The translations under genes were made by a program, and so were the position numbers. Positions 46,800 through 58,685 of a stretch of DNA of 64,000 bases are shown in pieces. The notes below the pieces were generated by a model. It was not told where the DNA came from. It made no database searches and saw nothing but the letters and a program-made list of their open reading frames with translations. Origin of the DNA: Limanda limanda (Eukaryota > Chordata > Actinopteri > Pleuronectiformes > Pleuronectidae); the NCBI RefSeq assembly GCF_963576545.1, contig NC_083637.1:20580507-20644506 (forward strand). Direction: 5' to 3'. Each line of letters starts with the position of its first letter. The stretch's first letter is position 1.

Positions 46800-47010
46800 T
46801 TTCTATCAGTGGCTTAATGTTACTGGACTCTTGCCGTCATCTTTCTAAACCATCTCCATTAGTCCAGTGCCATAGACAGATAATGAGCACACTAAATTAG
46901 CCTCATCCGCCTAGTGCAGGCAATTATAAACTTTTGTGCCGGCCTTCATGCAGAAACGTTGCGAGTCAATAGTGAATATAAATATAACTCAGAGCAGAGC
47001 AGGCAATTAG
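46800..47010. other. unique block, candidate conserved non-coding sequence
   Basis: A repeat-free stretch with agacagataatgagcacactaaattagcctcatccgcc, aggcaattataaac and aggcaattagtaatatcc: closely spaced TAAT/ATTA cores and a GATA word. Compositional impression only. Confidence 0.2.
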
Positions 47011-47404
47011 TAATATCCAAACTGTTTTTCTTAAAAATAACAAGCAGAGGCTGTGCTAAAGACAACGTGAAGATTGTGGAGAGCGGCCTGTTCCTTTTCA
47101 CTCTGTCTCCCTCTCTCCCAGTGATCATTGTTTCTATTGATGAGTGGAGTGAGTCTCAGTACGTCAATACGATCTCCAGTAAGAACTGTTCTATTGATTA
47201 AACAGCCTGGATGAGAGGGCTGCTGAAAAAGAGCAACAATGGAGGGACACGGGAGACACTGAGAGACAGGTGAGAGGATGGTCTGAGGCTGGCAGAGCTC
47301 GATGCTCTCCGAACAGACGAGAGGGAGCGGGTTATAACTCCTCCTTTACCTCCACTCCATTTTACACCAAAGGACATCCAGTATTCTGGCCTTTTTCACT
47401 GTCC

Positions 47405-47555
47405 TATTAAAGTAAAAGAGGAGGGAGGAGAACAAGTGATGAAAGGACACAAAGAGGGGGATGGGAGGAGAAGAAGAGATAGAAGGAATGCCGGGGAGAA
47501 CGGAGAGGAAGGGAAGAGGAGGAGGGTTGAAAGAAGGAGGAGAGGAGACCGTTGG
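47405..47555. repeat. purine-rich low-complexity tract
   Basis: gtaaaagaggagggaggagaaca through gaagaggaggagggttgaaagaaggaggagaggaga. Mostly A/G. Confidence 0.6.
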
Positions 47556-47925
47556 CCTTTAACTGGTCTTTTATAGCTTAAAAGTATCAATTGCCTCAAA
47601 GAACACATAGGAGCCCAACCTTCCAATATATGAACAAACAGTCATTGCACAAATCAAACTTTCATGCAAACATTCCGTGAGTCATGACCAGAACCCTAAA
47701 CATGAGTGTAACATCTGTAGACCCTGTTTAGAGCCAGATGCTTATCTGAACTGGCCCCATCAGAAAACTAACCAAAGCGATATGTGTGCATTGTGCTGCT
47801 TTGTACCAGGGACCAGAAACTCACAGGTTACCTTCTTCAACCACCCCGAAAGTTCTGAGCAGCTGCTGTTTCACAGAGACAGGAGGAATGAAGTGTTTCC
47901 ACCTGGTTGTAGAAAAAGCAGTGAC
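47556..47925. other. sgcz intron, nothing recognised
   Basis: Unique-looking sequence. A 104-codon plus-strand frame (47677-47991) has no family features. Confidence 0.35.
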
Positions 47926-47929
47926 TCCC

Positions 47930-48360
47930 TATTTTGGGTTGATCCCAAGAACTGGACCCACACGCAAAAATCAGACCCGGAGGCAGAGTGAAAGTTTAAC
48001 AGACATTTAATGATTATAAGAAAGAATAGGGAAGCAGCTGAAGCAGACGGAGGGTTTTGCAGGAGTAAGGATAAGGGGCAATGTATAATGGATGATTTGA
48101 CCAACATTGGGTGCGTAGAGGTGGCTTTAATATGGTGGCATCAGGTGGATATTGATTGAAAGGATGATATGCTACAGGTGAGGCGGTGGAGGGATGGAGC
48201 ATGTAATGTAATCCACGCCCTGTCGCAGCAAATGCAAACAACCACAGACAGGGGGCGAATCAGGCCGCACACGGGGGGCGAAGGGAAACCACAAAACGAC
48301 AAGAAAAGGAGGGAAAACTGCAGCTCCAACACCCTGGCTTCTCCCAATCCTACATAGATG
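47930..48360. repeat. probable interspersed repeat, class unknown
   Basis: gacccggaggcagagtgaaagtttaacagacatttaatgattataagaaagaa and the following gaagcagctgaagcagacgg resemble a recurrent fish repeat that I cannot name. The right limit is a guess. No coding content. Confidence 0.35.
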
Positions 48361-48579
48361 CGTATAGAACTTGCAAAACGATCATCAAAACAATCTTTTC
48401 TCTTCTGCATTTTGGCCTCTCGTCGACAGTCAAAACAAAGTTTTACAAAAACAGCATTTCTTTTTTCTGTGTGTTTGTGTGTACAGTAACTTTGCTGTAT
48501 TGCGTAATGAGTATGTGCCAGAAGACAACAACATCAATTGTGGCTATTAACCGGTCGGTTGGTTAGCGGTGCTTGGTCT
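48361..48579. other. sgcz intron, nothing recognised
   Basis: No features identified. Confidence 0.3.
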
Positions 48580-48825
48580 AATTACAAGTTTTCAGATACA
48601 TTTACGCACCAATAGTAAACATTCTTCCCTGATATTTTATGGATCAATGATTTATCGCCACCTACGGGCCCGGCAGGCTTGTTTGCATTTGTATATGTAA
48701 TCATTTTGGGTTCTTGTCTGGACGGAGGTTTATTGTAAAGTGAAAGGCTTCTGCGGACGGAATCTTTTTCCAAAAATGGAGGGAATGAGACCCACTGAAA
48801 ACAGTGTAGTGTAGACAAGGCCTTA
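48580..48825. repeat. probable MITE-like interspersed repeat
   Basis: gatttatcgccacctacgggcccggcagg, gtttgcatttgtatatgtaatc, tttattgtaaagtgaaaggcttctgcggacgg and actgaaaacagtgtagtgtagacaaggcc are words from a common teleost element. ttgtctggacgg (about 48713) and gtagacaaggcc are near-inverse, and one may be an end. Confidence 0.4.
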
Positions 48826-49069
48826 ATCGAATTTGTTCTTGTTTATTTCCTGAATCTGCCTTCTCCTGTCTGAAGGTGAGAATATTCAGCGGGTTCACTT
48901 GAATATGTGCTTTCTTGTTGATGCTTTTCAAGTGCTTACACGTGTCCTGATTAAATCATCAAGATTAGCAAAATTATCTAGAACAGAAAGTTAATTTGAC
49001 TAAAAATATCCTGGAGTCAAATTGATTAATCCGTATGCGAAAGTCCCGCTGCCGAGCCTGTCGTTAATT

Positions 49070-49350
49070 GCAGGGAGAGGTGAGGGGAGAAGGAGAGATG
49101 AAAGCAGATTAGATGAGACAAACCGGGAGAGAGAGGTGAGGAGAGGGTAAGAATCGAAGAGAGGTGACCAGAGGGGAGCAGAGGAAAAGGACAAGAGGAG
49201 AGGAGACGGGGAGGGCGAGTCGCACATGAGCCGACTGAGAGAGAGCGAGAGACACTGCAGTAGCAATGTTAATTGAGATGAGATGCAGAGAGGGAAAGGG
49301 AGGAGAGAGAGCACAGTGAGTGATGTGAAAGACTGAAGGAGAGAAGGAGC
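49070..49350. repeat. purine-rich low-complexity tract
   Basis: gcagggagaggtgaggggagaaggagagatgaaagc through gggaaagggaggagagagagc. The minus-strand serine/leucine frames 49000-49387 are compositional. Confidence 0.65.
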
Positions 49351-50336
49351 ATCCTTTTACTTTTTCTCCAGTGTCTCTCCTCTCCACTCATCTCCCGTCA
49401 CTTTTTAAACAGGCAATTATCTATTAGAAATAAATAGCTCTCGTGGTCTCACTGATCTGCTGATGTGACATATATACAGTATAATGCAGAGTGTGTGCAT
49501 GTGTGAGTGTGTTTGCATCCCAGCTTCTTTGTTTTCATGGCTCTTTGAGGAGTGTGAGCGTGTGAGCAGGCACGCCATGAGAATAAGGTTTAAACATTGT
49601 GATTTGTTATCCGGAAAAAACTTTAAAAAGTTCTTTAGGAAATGAGGTAAAATTTCAGTTTTCATTTGGCACATATCCCTGAAGGCTAATGGATCTGGAC
49701 ATTCTACAGAACACATAAATCAGAGGGATTAATAATTTGACTGTGTTAATTAAAGCTATTAATTGTAAAGTTTTAAAAGCGTTCACAGACAATGATTTTA
49801 TAACTTGTATAAGGTTTTTCTGCTGCTGCTGTCCTGCTGTATAATGGCTGACATGCCGGACTCTATGGACGTTTGTTTGATATTATCAATATAAAGTAAA
49901 AGATTGAGCACTTACTGCTAAATCTAGTGCATTTACTGCAAAAAAGTGTGGTTTCAATAGTTGAATCATGTAGTGAGAGCAAAAACTTGAATTTGTTCAC
50001 TATTTCTGCAGAATTTTGCAAAATGGTACCAGAGAACCACATGGTTCGACTTGTTGACATATTTCACAGGGTTTAAAGGAACATATACATTTTGAGGTGT
50101 CAAATCCTGATCACGTATATGAAACTGTGTTCTAATAAGATGAGCTGTGGACTTAAGGGTAGAGCCAAACTAATGTTTTCCAATGTCAGACAATATTTGT
50201 GTACTGTGAGGAAAAAAATCAATACAACCTCATCTATCAGTATTCAACACTACCTAAGAAAATGTAAGAAGAGGGTTGCAAATGTTGGTGAACTGGTGTA
50301 GCTTAGAAAATAGAGACTCACATATAGCACCACACA
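49351..50336. other. sgcz intron, nothing recognised
   Basis: AT-rich unique sequence without supported features. Confidence 0.4.
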
Positions 50337-50621
50337 AGCTGTGTCTCAATTCAAGGACTGCATCCTTCAGAGGATGTGTCCTCCCCGGCCCATTGAAGGA
50401 GGCTAGAAGGCCGAATCGAAATTGAGACAGTCTGGTCTACAGAGGATTTAACCAGCTCGCCCTCCTTCTTTCTTCTTTGAACAACATTACGTAACCAAAG
50501 CGCAAAGAGTCCTGGGATAGGTTGGGCTGAGAATGATCCAACTGTTGGAGCCTTTGTTTCTTGGGGATGATACACGCTGCTGTGACTCCGAAGAAGGCAG
50601 CCCCTGAATTGAGACACAGCT
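50337..50621. mobile_element. 285-bp terminal-inverted-repeat element (MITE)
   Basis: The left end agctgtgtctcaattcaagg (50337-) and the reverse complement of the right end, agctgtgtctcaattcaggg, agree at 19 of 20 bases. Similarity continues weakly inward (actgcatccttcag versus gctgccttcttcgg), giving about 35-bp inverted ends. The interior is non-coding and short. This is the clearest non-autonomous DNA transposon structure in the window. The superfamily is undecided because no target duplication stands out. Confidence 0.8.
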
Positions 50622-51519
50622 GTGGCCTCTGAGGGGCTTGGTCATGTCTCTTAAAAACAGGGAATTATGACAACTGTGCAATCTTATATTTATACATTTT
50701 CACCATGGAAACCGCAGCTGAGGCTAAACTGATAAACAAAGAATGAGGTTGAAAAGTATGAGGAAACTATTCAAAAGCAACTTCAGAAACAAGTGTAGCT
50801 ATATCTTTTCATATCTTCACTCATCATATGAGATGAATCTTTATTGTCATTTTTTCCATCTTGTTTTAACGAGAACAAGATAAAATCTTAATCTTAAAAA
50901 TACCCCCCCTCCATATCCCCATCATGAGAGTTGCTTCTCTTCATCTTGTCCATTTATGCCTCAAGCGCAGCTCTGCATATCTGAGTAATTACATTTAATA
51001 TATTTTAGCCATTTAGCTTGCGCTCTTAGCCACAGTGACTTACTGTATGTATAAACCAGAAGCTTCAGTGAATATATCACTCATTAGAATGTGATGTATG
51101 TGGTCAGGTTTTTCAGCTCTCATGTTCAATCTTTAAGTTGATTATATATATTTTTTAATGTTGCTTCTTTTCTCTCTGAGGTCTCTGCATTTAAGTGGTA
51201 AGCTGCATGAAGACTAATAAATGGACCAATATATTCACTTATAACGTGGTTTATGTAGATACAAGTGTGTACGTGTGTCTATACGTGTGTGTGTGTGAGG
51301 AGTGCAGTTGACGCAGTATGCATTCATTATTTACTTGCCCCCACTCACTGGCCTTTATAACCGTATTATGAGCTTGCAGTCAGGAAACAATGGACAGGGC
51401 ATATTCATTATGCTGCTGCTAGAGAGCCGTGGTTGTTTTCCTGCAGGTATCACTTTCCTCTCTGTTTATTTAGTAAATTTGTAATTTATTGCCTGTAATG
51501 CATGGCTGACATCATCTCC
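50622..51519. other. sgcz intron, nothing recognised
   Basis: AT-rich unique sequence with one short interrupted TG tract near 51268-51298. Confidence 0.4.
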
Positions 51520-51700
51520 CATGTCTGCAGAAAGCTTCACCATCCCAGGAGACCGGGGCGAATTATCGCTAATGCATCGCGGATGCCAGCAATGTAAGCA
51601 CCACGGGGAACATTAACCCGATTTTCTAAGCATTTCTGAACATCACATTGTCTAATTAACTGTAATACCTCGCTGTAATTACTCCAAACAAATAAGACCA
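51520..51700. other. unique block, candidate conserved non-coding sequence
   Basis: gcgaattatcgctaatgcatcgcgg followed by attaacccgattttctaagc and tctaattaactgtaatacctcgctgtaattactcc: regularly spaced TAAT cores with isolated CpGs, no repeat similarity. Compositional impression only. Confidence 0.2.
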
Positions 51701-52799
51701 TGGTGAAGATGGTTGGTAGCTTCCTACAAAGCCTTACCATCAACTGCAGCAGTCAGTTAATGTGTTCTAAGATAGTCTTGACATGGCCAAGACAGATTTG
51801 AAAACACCTCAAGGTTATTTTTAATATCAATGAAGCTACACAATGAAGGTTTCCTGTCAGCACATTGAAAAATCAATGTTATGGTTAAACCTTTCTCCAT
51901 TTTCACACAGCTTTGTTTCCTGGATGAACACTGGCTCATCGCTTTTACCCCTGGTGAAATGTCTTTGTTCAGTCAGATCTTATATGAAGTTGTTGTTTTC
52001 CTTGAAATATGAAAACAAGAGTAAGCAACAAACACATTTTGTGATCTTATTTTAAGGCAGAATATTTCTAAGATTGAAACATCAGGAGTTAAAACATCAG
52101 AAAGCCGACTCACTGCCAACTGAACCACATTAAGGTGATCAGCAGGACTCTGCTGTTTCCTTCTACAATATCAAAGATTTAAAGGATTACAAAAATTGAG
52201 GAGCAATAAAATCTGCAACAGACAAGTCCAACAAATTCGATGACACAATGTGTCACTCGAGAACGCGCGTAGAAGCACTTCTTAATCTGAAGTAACCTGT
52301 GGATCATTTCTTCTTTTCATATTCAACAGGAAAGAGAAAATTGGAAAATGTTAGTTTGGTTACCGCTTTATGAATTTCAGTTTATACTCAAGAAAAGAGG
52401 AAACTCGAGGAAACAGAAACAACTGGAGTTAGAGCTGCAGCTGTGACAGCAGGAGGATAAAGTTAAATAACTGACTCTCTCCTTTGCTGCATTTCTGCTT
52501 AGTTGTGCTTTACTGTTCATTGAACATGATAGCAATCTTGCTTTGTGTGACTAATAGACATTTGAAACACAAGTTAATACATCAGCGCAAGAAAATGATG
52601 ATGTATAAGAAAGAAAGCTGATTGCTTTTCATTTTTGCTTAATTGAACACTCTTGTTCAAGAACCTTGGAAGCATTTTTGTTGATTGAATGCTTTTTTTC
52701 ATATATGCAAATGAAGAGATTGAGCAAAGCCATCACATTTGTATGGTTCCTGTCATCTGAATAAAAGAGCAGATTTTTTTTTAAATCTCATATTAATGC
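51701..52799. other. sgcz intron, nothing recognised
   Basis: AT-rich unique sequence without supported features. Confidence 0.4.
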
Positions 52800-53090
52800 T
52801 TCTTGATAGCTCACAGAGCGTGGCGATGCATTAACTTAAAGACAAACCGACAAACGCACGGCTCGCGAGCGGCCGTCAAGTCCTGCTGCTGCGACACAAC
52901 GACATGAGGAAGATGTTTTGTTTAATTTGGTTTCTGCTTAATTGCTTTAGCCATTTATTTCCCCGTGATGTCTGATGGGGTCCCAGCTGATCTAATAACT
53001 TTTGCATGACACATCAATAAGCACATCCGTCAATTCCAGTGTGATAATAAGGATCTGATTCCATTTAGTTTCATGTGATTACTTATTGCT
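52800..53090. other. unique block, candidate conserved non-coding sequence
   Basis: A locally CpG-rich patch (aaaccgacaaacgcacggctcgcgagcggccgtc, about 52847-52877) inside AT-rich, TAAT/TGATC-bearing sequence, without repeat similarity. The CpG patch is unusual this deep in the intron. Confidence 0.25.
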
Positions 53091-53844
53091 CAATGGTTCT
53101 CAAAGCCTAAATACACTTGTTGGTTGTTTGGTTTAATTAAAGGGAGGCCCCATCACAGGTTTTCATGGAGTACATAACCTATTGTTTTTCTTCATATACG
53201 TGGATTAGAATTTCAGTCATATTAAAGTGTACATACATGTCTTTTTTCTCATGAATGACCAAGTTTGTAGAAAATACTGAGTGTCACCCAAACTGTCCAA
53301 CAGCTTCTCTTCCTCTTCTTTTCAGCCTCATTCTTGCTGATCCTCTGACTGTTTGCTCCGTGGTTCGATGTAACATCCATCTCGATTACTGTGTCATTAT
53401 TGGACATCTGTCAGCAACACAGCAGCTAATGCTTCCCGAAACATTTTAAATATTAATGCAGCTCTATGACATTCATGCATTCTTGATATTGACAATTAGG
53501 GATGGCTTAGCTGCTGACAGGTGCTTTGGATGCACTGCACCAAACAACAACAGCAGCACAGGTTTAATTGGTAGAAAGTCCGCAGGGTCAAATTCTTGCC
53601 GGGCCTCTGGTGGCATTAAATACAGTCATTAAATGCAAGGTATTACTATGAGTTGATATTGGAACACTAAGAGGTTTTAAAGCAGCAGTGTTGCTTGTTT
53701 TGTTTTTCAAAATTAGCTTGATGGTGCACTGACTTGAAATAGAGAGAATGGATCAGCTTTCTTTTCAACTGCTCAACATTCGTTCTTGTTCTATGTAACT
53801 TTGGTGAGGAGTACAATACCCTCCGAGAAGATTCTGACTGACTG
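53091..53844. other. sgcz intron, nothing recognised
   Basis: Unique-looking AT-rich sequence. Confidence 0.4.
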
Positions 53845-54175
53845 TTGCAGCCAACCAGAGTTTATCTGCAGTATTCGGCAAGTGAACTTTTAAAATATCG
53901 AGAATTCTGGACAGGGTTTGGTGTATACTTGTTACAGCAGCGGCTCTACTGGTTCAGGAAGCAAGGGATCATGGGTAATATCCATGTTCAGTTCAGAGTT
54001 TCAGCTCAGCGAGTGGGACTACACATTGAGAGCTCCAGTCAACACATTCATTGGCGTTTTTTCTCTATTTGAAAACCACGTACTTGGTCGAACAAAGAGG
54101 GCAACAGAATTATTCATACGTGTGCCTACAGAGGGCGCTGTCTCTCAGTTAAAGTAACATTGATGCTTTAAGTTA
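53845..54175. repeat. probable interspersed repeat
   Basis: cagccaaccagagtttatctgcagtattcggcaagtgaactttt through cctacagagggcgctgtctctcagttaaagtaacat is composed of words I associate with fish repeats (agagggcgctgt...cagttaaagt). Two overlapping 75-79-codon frames occur here, in different phases and without motifs, so no gene is called. Confidence 0.4.
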
Positions 54176-57100
54176 AGTCTCTGAGCTCAAATCCTCATGG
54201 GTCAGGACTGAGACGTAAAATAAATTGCTCCGTAACACATATCTTGCTTCCAGACTATGACTAACAGAGATAGAGAGATTCAATTTGTTTTTCACAGAAG
54301 CCCTGAATAGACTTTTCCTTCTTTTTGCTTTATTTTGTGTTGTGAATCACGTCGCAGCACAGAGAGAGGGAAGATGGAGAGAAAGTGTTGCCTTTTCAAA
54401 TGGCTGCACGGGCGCATATACAGTGTAACATGTCAACTCAAATTAAACTGTGGAAGAATGGATCTCTTTAAGAGCTAGGTGGAACAAAGGTGAGAGGTGA
54501 AGAGGTGAAAAAGAAGAAAACATGAAAATATTCTCTAAAATGTTTGTTTAGAGAAGGAATATCAGAGACATGGCTTCTGACCTGCAGTGAGAGCACTTAT
54601 GAAGGGTGATACCAGTAAAACCTCAACAAAAAAAAACATTAGATCAGAGTACGTGTCCTTAAGGCTGCACTGTAATAACAACAATTGCTTTTAGGAATGG
54701 GGTATAATGGAAGCTCCTGAAAGTCAAAGCACTGCATCAAAATACTAATAAAGTGGCATTCATTCTGGCAGCCATTTTTGGGTTCATTTGTCTAAAATGC
54801 TGGGAGTTTTGGGATATATCCAGTTTCATCCACTTTACTTTTACAATTTATTAGGATGCTCTCAGCAGGGGAAGTTAAAACCAAAATACCTCTGTCCTCA
54901 CAGCAGTGATAAACAACAACAGGGTTCACCTTGAACGGTTTTAGGTAAATCTCAAGTTTGTGTACAATTTAAAGTAAACTTTTTCGGCCTTTTAACAGAC
55001 CACATTAATATAAGTCATATATAAAATAATTCATAAGCTTTCCAGGAAAAAAAACCTGAAACTCTGCTGGATCTGTCTTTCTTGCTGGTGCATGTTTGCC
55101 CGAGGATTTTGTTATTCAGTCAGATGTGGCTTCACAGAGTTTGTCAAATTTAAGTGCTAATGCGAATTAAGAGCAACTGCAGTGAATGTTAGTTTTCACC
55201 CCAGCATGAAGCGCAGCATCTTTGAAGTACGGCTGGACCCTCATTTGGAATTTTAGAAGGAAGACATGTATCACACACACACACATAGACTTACCCTGAC
55301 TCTCAGAACAGTGAGTCCTAGAGGGTTTGGAGCGATGACAGTCAGAGGATGAATGACCCAGCAGAATATCACTGAGCTGACACTCTGATAATTACATGCC
55401 AATCTCACACACTCTCATTTCCGCCATCAACACACACACACACACTCTCTCTCTCTCTTTAGGCTGGGTTCACACAGATCATAGACAGCCACAACTGCTT
55501 GTGCTTGGAAGTATGTAACAAACAAAGTGTGTTTCAGTGCACCACATTTTGAGAGCACGGCAGACACACATACACACACACACACACGGACGCAAACTTG
55601 ATGTATTTTCCGCATTGCGTCTCTTTCCAAATTCCTAACTGTGTTCATTTACTAGCGGAGGTCTCATCAAACTTTAACCAGGCAGCATAAACAGCTTCGA
55701 ATGAAATAGAACACCAGAGGCACTTACACTGGGACTACAGACACGGAAACACAAGGACTATGTGCACGCACGTTACACAAACAGACACGCACACATACTG
55801 TATGTGCATGTGGTGTACGGAGGTGTGCACACGAAAATACACACTGAACACACATATGAACTCAATGGTTCCTCTTCGACATCACATTGGGAAAGTGTGT
55901 AAATTCATAAGCAGAGGGAGAGAGGAAATTGCAAAGTAAGTGATGAGAAGGAAATGTTGGCAAGGAATACAGATGTTGATATGGAGAGTAGTCAGACTCA
56001 TATAAGCAGTCACTACTGCTGTGTGTGCGTGTGTCTGAGTGTGTAACTGAGACAATGTGAAGCAGTGTGTCCTCTGCTTGTGTGTATTTGTACTGTTTTT
56101 GGTCTCAACTCTTATTGTTTTTTTCTTGCTTTCTTTATGTTTGGAAGTTTAAGTGCTGTCGTCTCTGCACCACGCCACGCTTCTTACCGGGGAAGGGGGA
56201 CAAGACAGAGTAACAACGATCCAGCACCGTGATTGGTGATTTACTGTCTGATGCTCAACCAATAGAGTCAGTGTCCCATGAAGAGGTCACCCCATTAATC
56301 AGCGCTAAACTCATTCACCCAGAGGCCCCACCTCATGGCTTTATTGATGCCCGGCTCTTCAGGAGACCCATTCGGCCCCCACTTTAAGACTCAGGGGAGA
56401 GCATGTCCCAGAGGTGAAGGTGGACATCCATTGGCTGTCATGATCAATGCAGTGGGAAGACAGAAAACGAGTGAAGGCCCTCACCTGTCAGCTAGCTGGC
56501 TTTTTTTCAAGGAACCTGGTTGAAATGTGACATGCCATTATGCATCCCAGCTATCAATCTGAAGCAGATCTTTATTTTGACCGACTGTCTGACTTAAGCT
56601 GCTTCGACCCGAGCAGCATTTTTCAAGTCTACATACACTTCAGCAAAATTGAAAGTGATGCTGAATTTGCTATTTGCACAGACAACTATCACTGACATGC
56701 TTTGATATTGAAGAAAACTAAAAAAGATGATCAAGTTCTAGAGGTCAAGGATCATTCATTCTTTTACGTTTTCACTTTATTCATGAAGGCTCAGAGATAA
56801 AGATTTCTTGAGATAGTTGCACGGAAGTCACGAATATGTATTTTGGAATTCAGAGTTATGACTCTATGAGGAATAATTTTGACACAAATTATAGCATTTG
56901 GGCACAAAGTGTTTTAAAGTACTTTAACTGCTCAAGAGCCGTGTGTGACAGACACTGCTGCCGGCTGTGTTGGTGAACAAATTAATTCAGGCCAAAGTAC
57001 GACAACTAACCTTCAATTAACGGTAAAACACCAGCATGCACCTTCACCCCATGCAATTCATCATGTCTCTTACTCACACGCATACCTCACAGTCTAGAAG

Positions 57101-57176
57101 CTTCTGGTGCAACAATCCCACAATATCTGTTCATTTGCTTCTCTTTCTCTTGTGCAAAAATCCCATTCACTTGAAA
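54176..57176. other. sgcz intron, nothing certain
   Basis: Unique-looking sequence with short CA tracts at 55273-55284, 55432-55444 and 55563-55588, and scattered CA/TG words to 55850. No gene, RNA or full element supported. Confidence 0.35.
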
Positions 57177-57545
57177 CCATAGTTTGTAAATCAAGATGGA
57201 CGACATGACAGCTCCCTAAAGTGAAGCCAAAGCATCATGATCACCCCCTGGAGGCCAGCTGCAGTATAGGTCATAAACCCTGCTTCTCCCATGTTAGTGG
57301 ACGGGACATTAACCATACTAAAAATACTTTTCTTAAAGATAGATGTTTTCAGTCATTTTAGTTTGTTATTATCACACAGATGTTTGTTCAAGTGCTAATT
57401 TCTTCATTAAGTTTGGTTGTAATTACTTAGTTGATGCTTTAAAAACAGGGTGAAACCTTATGATCAACAGCTGAAACTAACTTGTGCTTGATCGAGATTG
57501 TGTATCGACAGGACAGGATCGCTGCAATTATACCGCACACAGGAA
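57177..57545 (+). repeat. dispersed repeat family A, copy 3 (most complete)
   Basis: Runs from atagtttgtaaatcaagatggacgacatgacagctccctaaagtgaagccaaagcatcatgatcaccccctggaggc through gtttggttgtaattacttagttgatgcttt to tgtatcgacaggacaggatcg. It shares its 5' half with 261-530 and its 3' half with 30192-30352, so it defines the full length of the family at about 370 bp. Confidence 0.65.
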
Positions 57546-58651
57546 AACATTTTGGAGGCCGTAGTTCAAAACCTTTAAATAACTTCTGCTCTAGTGTGTG
57601 TTTGCTGACACAGTGCATCAACAGACAACGATTACTAAATTAGTTTTATGCTCAGTGAGCTGGTTTATTAAGTGATTGCGAGTATGTTCTTATTTTAAGC
57701 TGACAAAATGTATTTTTCACAAAATCATCTTTTTGAATGATTACTCTACATTGGCTAATGACCGCACCAGCTGCTGCCAGCTCCACTTCAGTTCAGCATA
57801 TTGTCTTTAATGTTATATTAATACATCTGCTTCCCTTCTTATCATTTATCATGTTTAACAGAGGCCTCATATTGTGGGTTTATTGGGCTGGATTACTGCC
57901 ATTGCTAGAGTCAGGCCAGTCGTCCAAAAAAAGGGATAAGTGCACTTTCTCTTTTTGGATTGAACGTCCAGCAATGTGACACGACAAGTGAAGGTTACTG
58001 GAAAATGTGCACGAGAAGAGAAGATGAGTAAGAGCTGAATGTTTTGATCTGCTGAGGGATTTAAGGTAGGTCAGGTGTTAGAGAAAATAAATCAGGTTTC
58101 ATTGTGGAACCACGCCAAGGAATATTAGTAAAGGACGTTGAAAAGTCACCAGACCACTTTAGGGGCCACATGAAGTCACTAGAGAGATTACGATTAAAAA
58201 ATAGGGTGAGGACAAACGGGTTTCTTATATAATTGGAGCTGTTAAGTGACCAAGTGACTCCGTTTAGTGCTTTAAGCTGATTCTGGTTTGTCTTTGACGC
58301 CAATTGCATCACATGGTGAGATGCTTCTTATCCCATATCTGCTGCCATTATGCACCGCTGTGGAATAATGTAGCATTAAGCTTAAACGTTCAGTGCTGCG
58401 TTGGATGCTTAAAAATGTCTTTCCTACTGTACGCGTTTAAAACGTAGCTAAATGGTGCCTTTTCAATCCATTCATTTCCTGGGATTAAATGACTCTTTGT
58501 ATGATTCAGTTTATCATTTGGCAGCATCGCACACTATGAAGTCAGTGTTTGTTTTCAGTCCAGCTGGCTCACTGGTTTGGATGGTTTGTCTGATGTAACT
58601 CATCGCAACCACTGACTTCACTGTGCCGCCATATGGTACTCAGGTGTGTAC

Positions 58652-58685
<34 letters not shown>

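Noticed and set aside
53845..54157. Two overlapping frames suggesting a small gene
   Set aside because: The frames are in different phases, lack motifs, and the nucleotide sequence looks like an interspersed repeat.
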